Shown: piece by piece, positions 8,487 through 17,511 of the stretch
Position numbering within the stretch: the stretch's first letter is position 1
Layout of the letters: each line of letters begins with the position of its first letter
From: Chloroflexota bacterium
GTDB lineage: Bacteria > Chloroflexota > Anaerolineae > Anaerolineales > UBA11579
Direction of reading: 5' to 3'
NCBI GenBank assembly: GCA_018662365.1
Contig: JABJGH010000066.1
Location: 26,416-90,415, forward strand
DNA: 64,000 nucleotides
The notes under the pieces: generated by a model
Seen by the model: the letters and a program-made list of their open reading frames with translations, nothing else
Told to the model about the DNA's origin: nothing
Database searches by the model: none
Program-made: the position numbers and the translations under genes

Positions 8487-8994
8487 TTTCTAACTCCTGA
8501 TCTGTTTGTATTTTCCATACGACAATCTTTTCGTCTGAGTTTTTGGTTGATTTTTTGTCGATCTTCTCCGAAGCTTTAATCATGCTTCTAAAGCCATTGG
8601 TGATGTCTTCCAGTTCATTTTCGGGAATGTATTCGATTAATTCATCGACCCAGCCCATACGCGCTTTAAATCCTTCTTGGATCAATTGACGTCCTTTCTT
8701 TCTTAATGCCAATTTTTTATTTCGGCGATCTTCTTTGTCTTCTCGCCGCTCGACCATGTCTAGCTGAACCAAACGGTCCACTAACTGACTTGCAGCGGGG
8801 GTAGAAATACCTAAGTCCTCGCCGATCATGGTCACTTGGCAATTTTTTCGGTGATTTATCATCATCAGCGCTCCAACCTGTGAACGAGAGAGATCATTTT
8901 CGCCCATCCACTCGGTAAAGCTGTGCATTGAATGGCGCATGAATATTTGGATCCATTCTTTTAGCGCGAGATGAAATTGTTCAATTTTTGACAT
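8473..8994 (-). CDS. MarR family transcriptional regulator
   Basis: A 173-residue winged-helix protein. The recognition region (MIGEDLGISTPAASQLVDRL) and the wing with RREDKEDRRNKKL are typical of MarR dimeric repressors that respond to small phenolic or amphipathic ligands. It is the first gene of an operon with the two ABC exporter subunits, overlapping the next gene by 14 bases. A perfect inverted repeat 17-36 bases upstream of its start is a likely autoregulatory operator. The C-terminal 45 residues extend beyond the usual MarR fold and are lysine/glutamate rich. The ligand is presumably an exporter substrate (inference). Confidence 0.9.
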   Translation of the reverse strand: MSKIEQFHLALKEWIQIFMRHSMHSFTEWMGENDLSRSQVGALMMINHRKNCQVTMIGEDLGISTPAASQLVDRLVQLDMVERREDKEDRRNKKLALRKKGRQLIQEGFKARMGWVDELIEYIPENELEDITNGFRSMIKASEKIDKKSTKNSDEKIVVWKIQTDQELENDES

Positions 8995-9010
8995 ACTTAA
9001 TGCCCTTTAA

Positions 9011-9030
9011 TAGTTAATTGGCGTTAACTA
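9011..9030. promoter_or_regulatory. Candidate MarR operator
   Basis: TAGTTAA-N6-TTAACTA, perfect 7-base arms, lies 17 bases before the MarR start and between the divergent MarR operon and the Fe-S protein gene. A second overlapping inverted repeat (ATTGGC/GCCAAT, 9017-9039) is interleaved with it. Size and AT-rich symmetry fit MarR sites. Confidence 0.6.
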
Positions 9031-9134
9031 TAAGCCAATATAAAGTTTTCGGGTAGAGGTTAATTGTTAGAGAAATGTTAGAAATTTTTCATGTATAATT
9101 TCAGTAAGGAAAAAATGTTTGAGGAGCTTGCAAA

Positions 9135-10208
9135 ATGGATGCTTTTAAAGAATTGGCCACGCGATTAGACGCGATGCCGCAGGGTTACCCTGCAACCGAT
9201 GATGGGGTGGAATTAGAATTACTTGCCTACCTTTTTGAAGAAAATGAAGCAAAATTGGCTTCCCAACTACGGCTAACCAAAGAAAGTCCGCGAGAAATTT
9301 CCGAACGATTAGACTTAGATTATAAAGAAACACGTTCCTTGCTAAAGGGAATGTTGTCAAAGGGTCTAATTTCGGCGGGAGCGGTGGAGGGTGGGATAGG
9401 ATTTGGTTTGTTACCTTTTGTGGTGGGGATCTACGAATTTCAGGGGAAACGGATCGATGAGAAAATGGCTGCCCTTTTTGAGAGTTATTACCAACAATCA
9501 TTTGGACAGATGTTAATTCAACAGCCTCAGGTGCACCGGGTGATTCCGATAAATGAGTCGATCCAAAATGATATGGAAGTACAGCCATATGAGAATGCGG
9601 TTCAGATCTTGGAACAGATGCAATCTTGGGGGGTTTTGGATTGCATTTGCCGAAAGCAAAAAGCGATGATCGGAGACCCTTGTGAGCATCCGGTGGAAAT
9701 TTGTATGACTTTTAATGAGCGTCCAGGGATGTTTGATCATAGTTCTACCGTGCGTGCGCTGAACAAAGAAGAGGCATTAGAGAAACTTCAGGAAGCGGCC
9801 GAGGCGGGACTGGTGCATTCGGTGAGCAATAACCAGGAAGGACTTTGGTATATCTGTAATTGCTGTACTTGTTCTTGCGGGATATTACGGGGAATGGCTG
9901 ATCTGGGAATCGCGAATGTGGTGGCAAAGTCTGCGTTTGTGAATGTGGTCGATAATGACCTGTGCACCGGTTGCGAGATCTGTAATGAGTATTGTCAGTT
10001 TGGGGCCTTGGAGATGGACGGCTTGGACTTAGTGATCCACGACAGCAAATGTGTAGGCTGTGGGATCTGTGTTCCGGAATGTGGGACGGAAGCGATCACA
10101 TTGGTGCGTCGACCTGAGGCAGAGGTTCTGTCTGTACCTGTGACGGAGCATGAGTGGATGCAGGAACGGGCGATCTCAAGGAAGCAGGATTTGAGTGAGG
10201 TTTTGTAA
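9135..10208 (+). CDS. Two-[4Fe-4S] ferredoxin-domain protein with N-terminal winged-helix-like region
   Basis: A 357-residue protein. Residues 20-85 look like a winged helix (ASQLRLTKESPREISERLDL, then a short basic helix). The middle has two extra Cys clusters, LDCICRKQKAMIGDPCEHP and YICNCCTCSC. The C-terminal part has two ferredoxin motifs beginning at about C277 (CTGCEICNEYC) and C306 (CVGCGICVPEC); neither is followed by the usual proline. Up to 13 or more cysteines could bind three or four clusters. Proteins of this type occur next to heterodisulfide-reductase or oxidoreductase genes, but no partner is seen here. GAGGAG precedes the ATG, and TATAAT is at 9094-9099. It is divergent from the MarR operon and shares its operator region. 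Confidence 0.75.
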   Translation: MDAFKELATRLDAMPQGYPATDDGVELELLAYLFEENEAKLASQLRLTKESPREISERLDLDYKETRSLLKGMLSKGLISAGAVEGGIGFGLLPFVVGIYEFQGKRIDEKMAALFESYYQQSFGQMLIQQPQVHRVIPINESIQNDMEVQPYENAVQILEQMQSWGVLDCICRKQKAMIGDPCEHPVEICMTFNERPGMFDHSSTVRALNKEEALEKLQEAAEAGLVHSVSNNQEGLWYICNCCTCSCGILRGMADLGIANVVAKSAFVNVVDNDLCTGCEICNEYCQFGALEMDGLDLVIHDSKCVGCGICVPECGTEAITLVRRPEAEVLSVPVTEHEWMQERAISRKQDLSEVL

Positions 10209-10230
10209 GGGATTTCAAAACTTAAACAAA

Positions 10231-10260
10231 AAAACGGACGATCATAAGATCGTCCGTTTT
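10231..10260. terminator. Bidirectional terminator between Fe-S protein and csp
   Basis: Perfect 12-base arms (10231-10242, 10249-10260) with a 6-base loop and A/T runs on both sides, between convergent genes. Confidence 0.85.
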
Positions 10261-10286
10261 ATTTTTGCAGTTTTTAGAAAACTGGC

Positions 10287-10496
10287 TTAGAGGGCAACTA
10301 CGTCAGCAGCTTGCGGGCCTTTTTCGCCCTGCACAACGCTAAACTCTACGCGCTGGCCTTCTTCGAGATTGCGATAACCTTCACCAACGATTGCGTTGAA
10401 ATGAACGAATACGTCGTCGCCGTCTTCTCGTTCAATGAAACCGTAGCCTTTGCTACCATTGAACCATTTTACTGTGCCTTGAATTTTGTCAGACAT
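10287..10496 (-). CDS. Cold-shock domain protein
   Basis: A 69-residue single CSD protein with RNP1 (KGYGFIE) and RNP2 (VFVHFNAI). It binds single-stranded RNA/DNA and acts as an RNA chaperone. The length is that of CspA/CspB. An AGGAG site precedes the ATG. The 5' side up to the divergent ABC-F gene is 250 bases long and AT-rich, leaving room for a long leader as often found in csp mRNAs; no specific leader structure was identified. Confidence 0.95.
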   Translation of the reverse strand: MSDKIQGTVKWFNGSKGYGFIEREDGDDVFVHFNAIVGEGYRNLEEGQRVEFSVVQGEKGPQAADVVAL

Positions 10497-10745
10497 GTTT
10501 TGGAACTCCTTTATAGTAAGATATTGCTGTCAATCAGGGGGTTCCAAATCAAAAAATTTCTCTTTCTATTAGAACTTCTGTTAATCAAGCAACCGGATTA
10601 TACCCCGTTAATTCGATAAATGTATTAACATTTTGAAAGAATAGATCGAGGGGTATTTGTAATCGATCTACTTCCTCGGATATTCTAATACGAAATCCAG
10701 TTATAATCAACAAGCTAAAAAACGAATTTTCCAAGGAGAAGGGCC

Positions 10746-12392
10746 ATAATTTCCGTACATCTTGACCGAGTGAGTGTTAAATATGCCACTGACCCAATAT
10801 TTGAGGAGCTCTCTTGGGAGATCCATAATGACAGATGTGTGGGATTGGTGGGAATTAACGGCAGTGGAAAAAGCACGTTATTACATTTAATTGACGGCAG
10901 CTTGAAGTCAGAAACAGGATTTATTAATTTGGCGAGTGGGCTAAAAGTGGGCGTACTTCAGCAAGAACCCCAACTTACTCCTGGGAATAGCGTGATTCAA
11001 GAAGCACTATCCGCCTCCCCCGAGTTGAAAGAAGTAGAAAAAGCGCTGGCAAAGGTTGAAAACCGACTGGGGTTGGAAGAAGTATATGGCGACGAGAAAA
11101 CACTAACTCGTGCGATAGCAGAACAGGAAAAGTACCTCAAAAAATTTGAGGCTTTGGGGGGGAATAATTATGAAAGCCGAGTGCGGTCGACCCTGTTGGG
11201 GATGGGGATCAAAGAAGAAGAATTTGAGTTGGATGTGGATAGCCTGAGCGGCGGACAGAAGAAACTAGTGGGATTGGCAAAGTTGCTGGTAACGCAACCC
11301 GACCTTTTATTATTAGACGAGCCTGATAATCATTTGGACCTGGCTGGGAAAACGTTCCTGGAAAAATTTATCCGAAATTTCAAAGGCGGTGTGGTGATCA
11401 TATCGCATGACCGCTATTTGTTGGATGTGGTGGCGGATGAGATCGCCGAACTTGAAAATGGCAAGATCACAGTATATAAAGGAAATTACTCAGAATATAG
11501 TTTTGAGAAAGAAGTGAGACTTATTCGACAGCAAGAGGTTTTCCAGGCACAACAAAAAGAAATTACGCGCCTGGAAACTTCAGCGAAACGGTTGCTCACC
11601 TGGGGGCATATCCATGATAATGAGAAATTTGTTAAACGGGGAAAGAATATTCTTAAACGGATCGATCGCATCGAACGGATTGATAAGCCAATCACTGATC
11701 GGCGTAAAATGGACCTGTCTATTGCGGGGTGGCGGGGCAGTAATAAGGTTTTAGAATTTGAGAAGATTAGCAAATCCTTTGAGATGCAAAATGGGGAGAA
11801 CAGGAAAATTTTGGATGGTATCGATTTTGATCTTTGGCATGGGGAACGGGTCGGTTTGGTGGGGCCAAACGGTGCAGGAAAGTCGGTATTGTTTCAATTG
11901 ATATTGGGAAAATTATTGGCGGAGGGGGGCGAGATCAAGATCGGGCCGAGCATTAAGACCGGATATTATGCACAGGAGCATGAGACGCTGGATTATTCGA
12001 GCACATTGATAGAAACGATTCGACAGGCAGCCCCCCTCACTGAGGAGAAAGCAGTAAGTTTTCTGGGGAAATTCTTGTTTAGTTATGAGCAGGACAGGGG
12101 ACCGGTATCTAATTTGTCGGGAGGAGAACGAAGCCGATTGCAGATGGCCTTATTGATGTTAACGGGTGTGAATTTCCTTTTATTGGATGAACCGACAAAT
12201 AACCTGGATATTGCCTCGGCAGAGGTATTAGAAGAAGCCTTAGAAGAATTTGAGGGGAGCGTATTGGTCATATCCCATGATCGGTATTTCTTGGACCGGG
12301 TGGTTGGTAGGATCATTGAGTTGGATCAGGGGAAAGTAAAGAATTATTTGGGGGGATTCTCGGATTATTTGGAAGAAAAGAATCGGAAGTGA
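10746..12392 (+). CDS. ABC-F family ATPase, probable AUA or AUU start codon
   Basis: A soluble protein of about 548 residues with two ABC domains and no membrane part. First domain: GINGSGKST, LSGGQKK, LLLLDEPDNHLD. Second: GPNGAGKSV, LSGGERSR, LLLDEPTNNLD. The two are joined by the charged linker usual for ABC-F proteins, which act on ribosomes (translation factors or antibiotic resistance). The first standard start is GTG at 10770, but it lacks a ribosome site. AAGGAG at 10733-10738 is placed ideally for ATA at 10746 or ATT at 10749, and the frame from there reads ISVHLDRVSVKYA, the normal ABC-F N-terminus. The previous in-frame stop is at 10716-10718 and no ATG lies between. Annotated from 10746; a read error of ATG to ATA is possible. 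Confidence 0.85.
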   Translation: MISVHLDRVSVKYATDPIFEELSWEIHNDRCVGLVGINGSGKSTLLHLIDGSLKSETGFINLASGLKVGVLQQEPQLTPGNSVIQEALSASPELKEVEKALAKVENRLGLEEVYGDEKTLTRAIAEQEKYLKKFEALGGNNYESRVRSTLLGMGIKEEEFELDVDSLSGGQKKLVGLAKLLVTQPDLLLLDEPDNHLDLAGKTFLEKFIRNFKGGVVIISHDRYLLDVVADEIAELENGKITVYKGNYSEYSFEKEVRLIRQQEVFQAQQKEITRLETSAKRLLTWGHIHDNEKFVKRGKNILKRIDRIERIDKPITDRRKMDLSIAGWRGSNKVLEFEKISKSFEMQNGENRKILDGIDFDLWHGERVGLVGPNGAGKSVLFQLILGKLLAEGGEIKIGPSIKTGYYAQEHETLDYSSTLIETIRQAAPLTEEKAVSFLGKFLFSYEQDRGPVSNLSGGERSRLQMALLMLTGVNFLLLDEPTNNLDIASAEVLEEALEEFEGSVLVISHDRYFLDRVVGRIIELDQGKVKNYLGGFSDYLEEKNRK

Positions 12393-12441
12393 TGAGAGTA
12401 TTGTAAAATATGGGGACGAAAATACTATCTATGGAGGATTG

Positions 12442-13575
12442 ATGAAAAAGATTACGGTATTGGGGGCTGGCTTAGTTGGAAGTGCAATCATTAAAGATCT
12501 GGCTGAAGAATATTCGATTACGGCGGTAGACCTTAACCAAAAGCTATTAGATAAATTGGTGGGAGTACCCAATGTGATTTCAGTCCAAGCCAATTTGAGA
12601 GAGCCGGGGAAGGTTGAGGAATTGGTGGCGGATAGCGATCTGGTCGTATCTGCTGTGCCTGGATTTATGGGATTTGAAACCTTAAAACGAATTATTGAAA
12701 GCGAAAAGGATGTGGTTGATATCGCTTTCTTTCCGGAAGAAGCGCTCGAATTAGATGCCCTGGCTAAAGAAAAAGGGGTAACGGTGATCGTGGATGCGGG
12801 AGTCGCACCGGGACTTTGCAATATTATGGCGGGATACCTAGATTTACAATTGGATCAGGTCAATGAATACCTTTGTTTTGTGGGGGGCTTGCCCAAAACC
12901 AGGGAATGGCCCTATGAGTATAAGGCGGTATTCTCCCCTGCGGATGTGTTGGAGGAATACACTCGTCCCGCTCGATATGTGGCTTATGGTGAAGAGGTTA
13001 TCCGGCCTGCGCTGTCTGAAGTAGAACTAATTGATTTTCCAGGGGTGGGCACCTTGGAGGCATTTAACACGGATGGGATCCGATCTTTAATTCGGACGCT
13101 AGACGCCCCATTTATGAAAGAGAAAACCCTGCGCTATCCTGGGCACACTAACCTGATGCGAATTTTTCGGGAAAGTGGATTTTTCAGTCAGAAAGCAATT
13201 GAGGTGGATGGACAAAAAGTGGTTCCCCTTTCACTCACTTCAAAATTAATGTTCAAGGATTGGGAATTAAAAGAAGGGGAAGCTGATTTCACAGTGATGC
13301 AAGTGGATATCTCTGGTTCAAAGGGTGGGAAGAAGGAAAAACATTCCTTCTATTTATTGGATGAATATGACAATGAAAAACAGGTCACATCTATGGCACG
13401 AACAACTGGGTATACCTGTTCGATCTTGGCTCGACAAGTGCTCAAAGGCTTATTTAGTCAAAAAGGGATTTGTCCCCCTGAGTTTGTTGGGCGAACCGAA
13501 GGATGCTACGAGGACTTGATCAGTGAATATGAAAAGCGCAATATACTTATTACTGAAACAATCACAAAAGAATAA
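12442..13575 (+). CDS. Saccharopine dehydrogenase-like oxidoreductase
   Basis: A 377-residue protein with an N-terminal Rossmann motif (VLGAGLVGSAIIKDL) and the C-terminal catalytic domain of the saccharopine dehydrogenase/lysine dehydrogenase superfamily (for example VDAGVAPGLCNIMAGYL and RYPGHTNLMRIFRESGFF). Such enzymes oxidise or form secondary amines at the lysine epsilon- or alpha-amino group with NAD(P). ATG at 12442 is preferred over TTG at 12439 because GGAGG ends 4 bases before it. It stands alone, 49 bases after the ABC-F gene, with its own terminator. The exact substrate (lysine, saccharopine or other amino acid) cannot be set. Confidence 0.8.
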   Translation: MKKITVLGAGLVGSAIIKDLAEEYSITAVDLNQKLLDKLVGVPNVISVQANLREPGKVEELVADSDLVVSAVPGFMGFETLKRIIESEKDVVDIAFFPEEALELDALAKEKGVTVIVDAGVAPGLCNIMAGYLDLQLDQVNEYLCFVGGLPKTREWPYEYKAVFSPADVLEEYTRPARYVAYGEEVIRPALSEVELIDFPGVGTLEAFNTDGIRSLIRTLDAPFMKEKTLRYPGHTNLMRIFRESGFFSQKAIEVDGQKVVPLSLTSKLMFKDWELKEGEADFTVMQVDISGSKGGKKEKHSFYLLDEYDNEKQVTSMARTTGYTCSILARQVLKGLFSQKGICPPEFVGRTEGCYEDLISEYEKRNILITETITKE

Positions 13576-13583
13576 GGTTATTA

Positions 13584-13613
13584 AAAAAGAGGAGCATTTC
13601 TGCTCCTCTTTTT
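13584..13613. terminator. Bidirectional terminator
   Basis: Thirteen-base arms (13584-13596, 13601-13613), 4-base loop, flanked by A and T runs; serves the convergent saccharopine-dehydrogenase-like and glutamine synthetase genes. Confidence 0.9.
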
Positions 13614-13629
13614 ATTTAAATTTCATTGG

Positions 13630-14973
13630 TTAAGCAGTTTCTAAATAACGCTCAACTTCCCAATCTGTGACACGGGTAATATAATCTTCCCATTCTGCCC
13701 ATTTTGCTCGGGTAAAGGTATTAAAGATGATAGGACCTAGGGCATCTTTGATCACATCATCTTGTTCCATGAGCTGTAAAGCTTCAGCCAATGATCCGGG
13801 GAGTTCTGTGACACCCATTTCATCGCGCTGGGCTTTATCAAGTTCATAGACATTAATATCATTCAAGGGATTCGGGCAATCAATTTTGTTTTCAATACCA
13901 TCTAAAGCGGTTGCCAACATAACTGCAAAGGCCAAATATGGATTGGCACTTGGATCTGGACAGCGAAGTTCTGCACGAACCGATTTGCTACGTGATTTTG
14001 AAGACGAAGGCAGTCGAATTAATGCGGATCGATTGACTTGTGCCCACCCTACATAAACAGGTGCTTCATAACCAGGGACCAAGCGTTTATAAGAATTGAC
14101 AGTGGGTGACAAGATTGCTGACATTGCACGGGCATGTTTGAGTTGTCCGCCAATATAGTAACGTCCTAAGTCAGAGAGGAAGTATTCCGCATCAGCATCA
14201 AAGAATAGGTTGTTACCATCTTGATCAAAAAGTGATTGATGCGCATGCATGCCAGAGCCGTTCACCCCAAAGATCGGTTTTGGCATAAAGGAAGCTACTA
14301 ATCCTCGAGAAGCAGCAATAGCTTTTACTGTGTATTTGAGGGTGACCACATTATCAGCCGCTAATAGTGCATCAGTGTATTGGAAATCGATTTCGTGTTG
14401 ACCAATAGCTACTTCATGGTGTCCCATTTCGACTTCCAGCCCCATGCTCGAAACAGCGTCCATGATCTCTGTGCGTACCCGAACTGCTTCGTCTACTGCA
14501 GAGAAATCAAAATAACCACCCACATCATGCGGGACCGGATGAATACTATCTGCATTTTCACCCGTTCTTTTAAATAAGAAGAATTCAGGTTCTGCACCAA
14601 CGTTAAAGGTCCATCCCTTTTCTTCAATTTCTTTCAATAATCGTTTTAATGTACCGCGCGGGTCACCAGGAAATGGTTGTCCATCTGGCAGGAAAATGTC
14701 ACAGAAAAATCTTGCTCGACGACGATCGGCAGGACTCCAGGGAAGAACGGCATAAGTATTTTGATCGATCACCAGATGCATATCGCTTTCTTGAATTCTA
14801 GCGAATCCTGCTACGGATGAGCCGTCAAACCAAATGCCATCTTCTAAGGCTTTTTGGGTTCTGCTACTGGGGATATCAACGCTTTTTACAGCCCCAGTTA
14901 CATCGGTAAATTGCAAAGAAATGAACTTTACATCATCGGCTGCAATTTTTTCGAGTATTTCTTTCTGAGTCAT
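13630..14973 (-). CDS. glnA: Glutamine synthetase type I
   Basis: The enzyme joins ammonia to glutamate with ATP. The 447-residue chain has the GS signatures FDGSSVAGFARI (N-terminal beta-grasp), NVGAEPEFFLF, the ATP-binding segment KPIFGVNGSGMHAHQSLF, and AELRCPDPSANPYLAF. The short length and the absence of the adenylylation-site tyrosine segment of GSI-beta point to the GSI-alpha group, controlled mainly by feedback. The ATG at 14973 is chosen because GGAGG lies 6 bases upstream; TTG at 14985 would overlap that site. It is monocistronic; no GlnB or GlnR gene or clear nitrogen box is seen. Confidence 0.95.
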   Translation of the reverse strand: MTQKEILEKIAADDVKFISLQFTDVTGAVKSVDIPSSRTQKALEDGIWFDGSSVAGFARIQESDMHLVIDQNTYAVLPWSPADRRRARFFCDIFLPDGQPFPGDPRGTLKRLLKEIEEKGWTFNVGAEPEFFLFKRTGENADSIHPVPHDVGGYFDFSAVDEAVRVRTEIMDAVSSMGLEVEMGHHEVAIGQHEIDFQYTDALLAADNVVTLKYTVKAIAASRGLVASFMPKPIFGVNGSGMHAHQSLFDQDGNNLFFDADAEYFLSDLGRYYIGGQLKHARAMSAILSPTVNSYKRLVPGYEAPVYVGWAQVNRSALIRLPSSSKSRSKSVRAELRCPDPSANPYLAFAVMLATALDGIENKIDCPNPLNDINVYELDKAQRDEMGVTELPGSLAEALQLMEQDDVIKDALGPIIFNTFTRAKWAEWEDYITRVTDWEVERYLETA

Positions 14974-15187
14974 TTTATCCTCCAAATTTAAGTTGCCCTA
15001 TTAAACCACTATTGAAAATTAAGTCAAGCAATAAGCATTGTCTGAACAATTATTGCTTAAGAAGATAAACAAATTCGTCAAATGATGCCTTGATTTCTCC
15101 CAATTCAATTGGTTTTATTCCGAAATGAGGCCAAATATGAGAAAATATTAGTGATTGAAAAGTTCTGAAGGCTAATGAGGAATAATA

Positions 15188-15829
15188 ATGAAAAAACGAT
15201 TGATATTAGTGGCAGGAAATATTGGTGCAGGAAAGACATCAATCACCGAAAAACTTGGGGAACGATTGGGATGGAAAACAGGTTTTGAGAGCGTGGCAGA
15301 TAACCCCTATTTGCCAGATTTTTACGCCAGTATGGCGGATTGGTCTTTTCATTTACAGGTGTTCTTTTTAGGGCACCGGGCAGAACAACATATTGTTGCT
15401 TCTGAGAGTGATGGATCGGCCATATTGGACCGAAGCATTTTTGAGGATTTTTATATTTTTGCCAGAGCATTAAGGCAGTTAGGGAATATGAATGAAAGAG
15501 ATTACAACGCTTATCGAGCCGTTTTCAATTTGGTGATCAAGAGTCTTCCAAAACCCGACCTTTTGATCTATTTGTCTGCACCTGTGGAAGTGTTGAAAAA
15601 CAGGATCAATCAACGAGGGAGAGAAATTGAGACCGGTATTTCAGAAGATTATTTGAAATTATTAGAGTCTTTTTACCAAGAGTGGTTAAGGAATTTTGAT
15701 ATCTGCCCAGTTCTAACGATAAAAAGTAATGATTTGAACTTTGTGGACAATTCTGAGGATTTGGATATCGTGGTTGAGAGAATCAATAAAACGCTGGCAG
15801 GAAGGGACGAATTGATTTTGGGAGATTAA
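15188..15829 (+). CDS. Deoxynucleoside kinase
   Basis: A 213-residue P-loop kinase. Walker A is AGNIGAGKTSITEKL at residues 9-23. The DRSIFEDFYIFA stretch carries the DR-S motif, and the lid has the arginine-rich INQRGREIE segment. These mark the dNK/dAK-dGK family that phosphorylates deoxynucleosides for salvage. GAGGAATAATA precedes the ATG. No second kinase subunit is adjacent. Substrate preference (dA, dG or dC) cannot be told from the motifs. Confidence 0.9.
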   Translation: MKKRLILVAGNIGAGKTSITEKLGERLGWKTGFESVADNPYLPDFYASMADWSFHLQVFFLGHRAEQHIVASESDGSAILDRSIFEDFYIFARALRQLGNMNERDYNAYRAVFNLVIKSLPKPDLLIYLSAPVEVLKNRINQRGREIETGISEDYLKLLESFYQEWLRNFDICPVLTIKSNDLNFVDNSEDLDIVVERINKTLAGRDELILGD

Positions 15830-15968
15830 TCTATTATTTCGAAATAGAAATGATTAGAATCGCCTAAGTTTTGAGAAAATCTTTTTACAGCATGTTTACA
15901 CCAGGTTGATAATGAGTTTGCGTTCGTTAGATATGCTTAGACCAATAAACCTAATGGAGGTACAACTC

Positions 15969-16817
15969 ATGTTTAAAAAATCTTTACTAGCATTTACGAC
16001 AGCAATATTATTTGCTACTTTGTTTGTTGGATTTGCATCCGCAGATGAAGGGATTGGTCCACAAACCAAAGAAAAACGAGCGGTCAGATCCTTGATCGGT
16101 CAAGTGGTCGAAATTGGGGATCGAGAGTTCACCATTGAAACCAGAAAAGGTGAAGTCACTCTAATGGTCACCGAAGAGACGGTCTTCAAGAACAGAGAAG
16201 GTGATGCGCTTTCATTTTCGGACCTTGAGCTTCGACAATACGTAACCGGTCGGTTTGGAAAAGATGACGAGGGAAATTTAATCGCCAGAGTGGTGATTAT
16301 TCTGCCCGATGATTTCGATCCACAGCAAGTCGATATTGTACGATTACAAGGAAAGGTAGAAAAGATTAATTTTGGTCAGGGTACTTTTGATCTTCTTACC
16401 CAATCGGGAGATCTATTGACCATCCATGTCAATGAACGTACAAAATTCATGGGAAGTGTTGAAAATCTCAAGGATTTAGAAAAAGGGATGCGGGTTACTG
16501 TGGCTGCTATTCGGGGGGAAGAGGGAAATATTCTCGCAAAAGTGGTTGTTGCTGGCCGACAGGCAGGACGCCCAAAAATTGGCAAGGCGATTGGTGAAGT
16601 GACTTTAATTAACGACACTGAAATGAGTATCGTTAATCGTGATGGAAAACCAATTACTTTTATAATAAATGAACAGACCAAATTTGTGAGTGAGGATGGG
16701 AGTTTAACTCAGGCTTCAGATATTGAAAATGGTCAAAAACTCTTGGTTGTTTTCGTCCATACTGATGATGGTAGTAATATCGCCAAAGCTATTGGTGGTG
16801 GGAAAGGACCTGAATAA
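15969..16817 (+). CDS. Secreted protein with three DUF5666-like repeats
   Basis: A 282-residue exported protein: signal peptide residues 1-25 (MFKKSLLAFTT...GFASADE), then three tandem modules of about 75 residues. Each reads roughly 'I/LxGxVxxI...FxIxTxxG...xxxVxExTxF', followed by a 'xDL..G..V.V..' strand, matching the beta-barrel DUF5666 pattern. Module starts are near residues 40, 118 and 205. Function is unknown. ATG at 15969 is chosen: AATGGAGG ends 8 bases upstream and the signal peptide begins there; an upstream in-frame start would add 21 residues with no ribosome site. Followed by a strong terminator. Confidence 0.75.
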   Translation: MFKKSLLAFTTAILFATLFVGFASADEGIGPQTKEKRAVRSLIGQVVEIGDREFTIETRKGEVTLMVTEETVFKNREGDALSFSDLELRQYVTGRFGKDDEGNLIARVVIILPDDFDPQQVDIVRLQGKVEKINFGQGTFDLLTQSGDLLTIHVNERTKFMGSVENLKDLEKGMRVTVAAIRGEEGNILAKVVVAGRQAGRPKIGKAIGEVTLINDTEMSIVNRDGKPITFIINEQTKFVSEDGSLTQASDIENGQKLLVVFVHTDDGSNIAKAIGGGKGPE

Positions 16818-16849
16818 TTCTTAATGCACCATTCATATTCTTGAAATTA

Positions 16850-16887
16850 AAAGAACCCACTGAGAACTCCTAGTGGGTTCTTTTTTT
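16850..16887 (+). terminator. Rho-independent terminator
   Basis: Twelve-base perfect arms (16850-16861, 16872-16883), 10-base loop, T-run on the plus strand, 32 bases after the DUF5666-like gene. Confidence 0.9.
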
Positions 16888-17046
16888 ATATCCAATCCGG
16901 TTTCTTGTTAACGGATTACAAATATTTTGTTTATTTAGCATTTACTTTTTGTTTATTCTGCTCTAATGCTTGAACGGTAAGATACGAATATCAAATATTA
17001 TCTAATTTCTGTAAATCAGAATTAAACCTTTGGAGGTAAAAAGAAA

Positions 17047-17445
17047 ATGACTTACTATGTATCCCCCCGACACCGAATGGCCCAACGGATGGCCCAATTA
17101 GAGAACAATCAACGTTCTGCAGTTCATATTCCTGTAAACGTTTTTGCAGTGGAAGATGATTATTTATTGAGCGCTTATGTGCCAGGTGTTGACGCGAAGG
17201 ATGTAAAAATTGAGGTGTTGGAAGATCGGATCACCATTAGTGGTGAATTCCCAATTTTTGATAATGAAGATGGAAAATCTTTGTTAGAAGAAATCCCAAG
17301 TGGCTCTTTCAGCCGAACTTTGCGAATGCCCACCGAGCTAGATGCCAGCAAAGCTGAGGCAGAAGTAGTCAACGGTGTATTGAACTTGAGAGTATCTAAA
17401 GCCGAAGTGGCAAAAGCTCACCAGATCAAAGTAAAAATTAAGTAA
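17047..17445 (+). CDS. Small heat-shock protein (Hsp20)
   Basis: A 132-residue alpha-crystallin-domain chaperone. The domain spans about residues 28-120 with YVPGVDAKDVKIEVLEDRI and the strand VNGVLNLRV near the C-terminus. The C-terminal tail ends in HQIKVKIK, a variant of the I-x-I/V anchor. It holds unfolded proteins for refolding by DnaK-type systems. GGAGG lies about 10 bases before the ATG. The upstream 160 bases are AT-rich; no CIRCE or ROSE element was recognised. Monocistronic with its own terminator. Confidence 0.93.
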   Translation: MTYYVSPRHRMAQRMAQLENNQRSAVHIPVNVFAVEDDYLLSAYVPGVDAKDVKIEVLEDRITISGEFPIFDNEDGKSLLEEIPSGSFSRTLRMPTELDASKAEAEVVNGVLNLRVSKAEVAKAHQIKVKIK

Positions 17446-17460
17446 TAAATTAATTTTACA

Positions 17461-17493
17461 AAAAAAAGGTAGAGAAATTCTCTACCTTTTTTT
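17461..17493. terminator. Bidirectional terminator
   Basis: A-run, GGTAGAGA arm, short loop, complementary arm and T-run; lies between the convergent Hsp20 and methyltransferase genes. Confidence 0.85.
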
Positions 17494-17511
17494 CTCTTTA
17501 ATCTTTATGAA

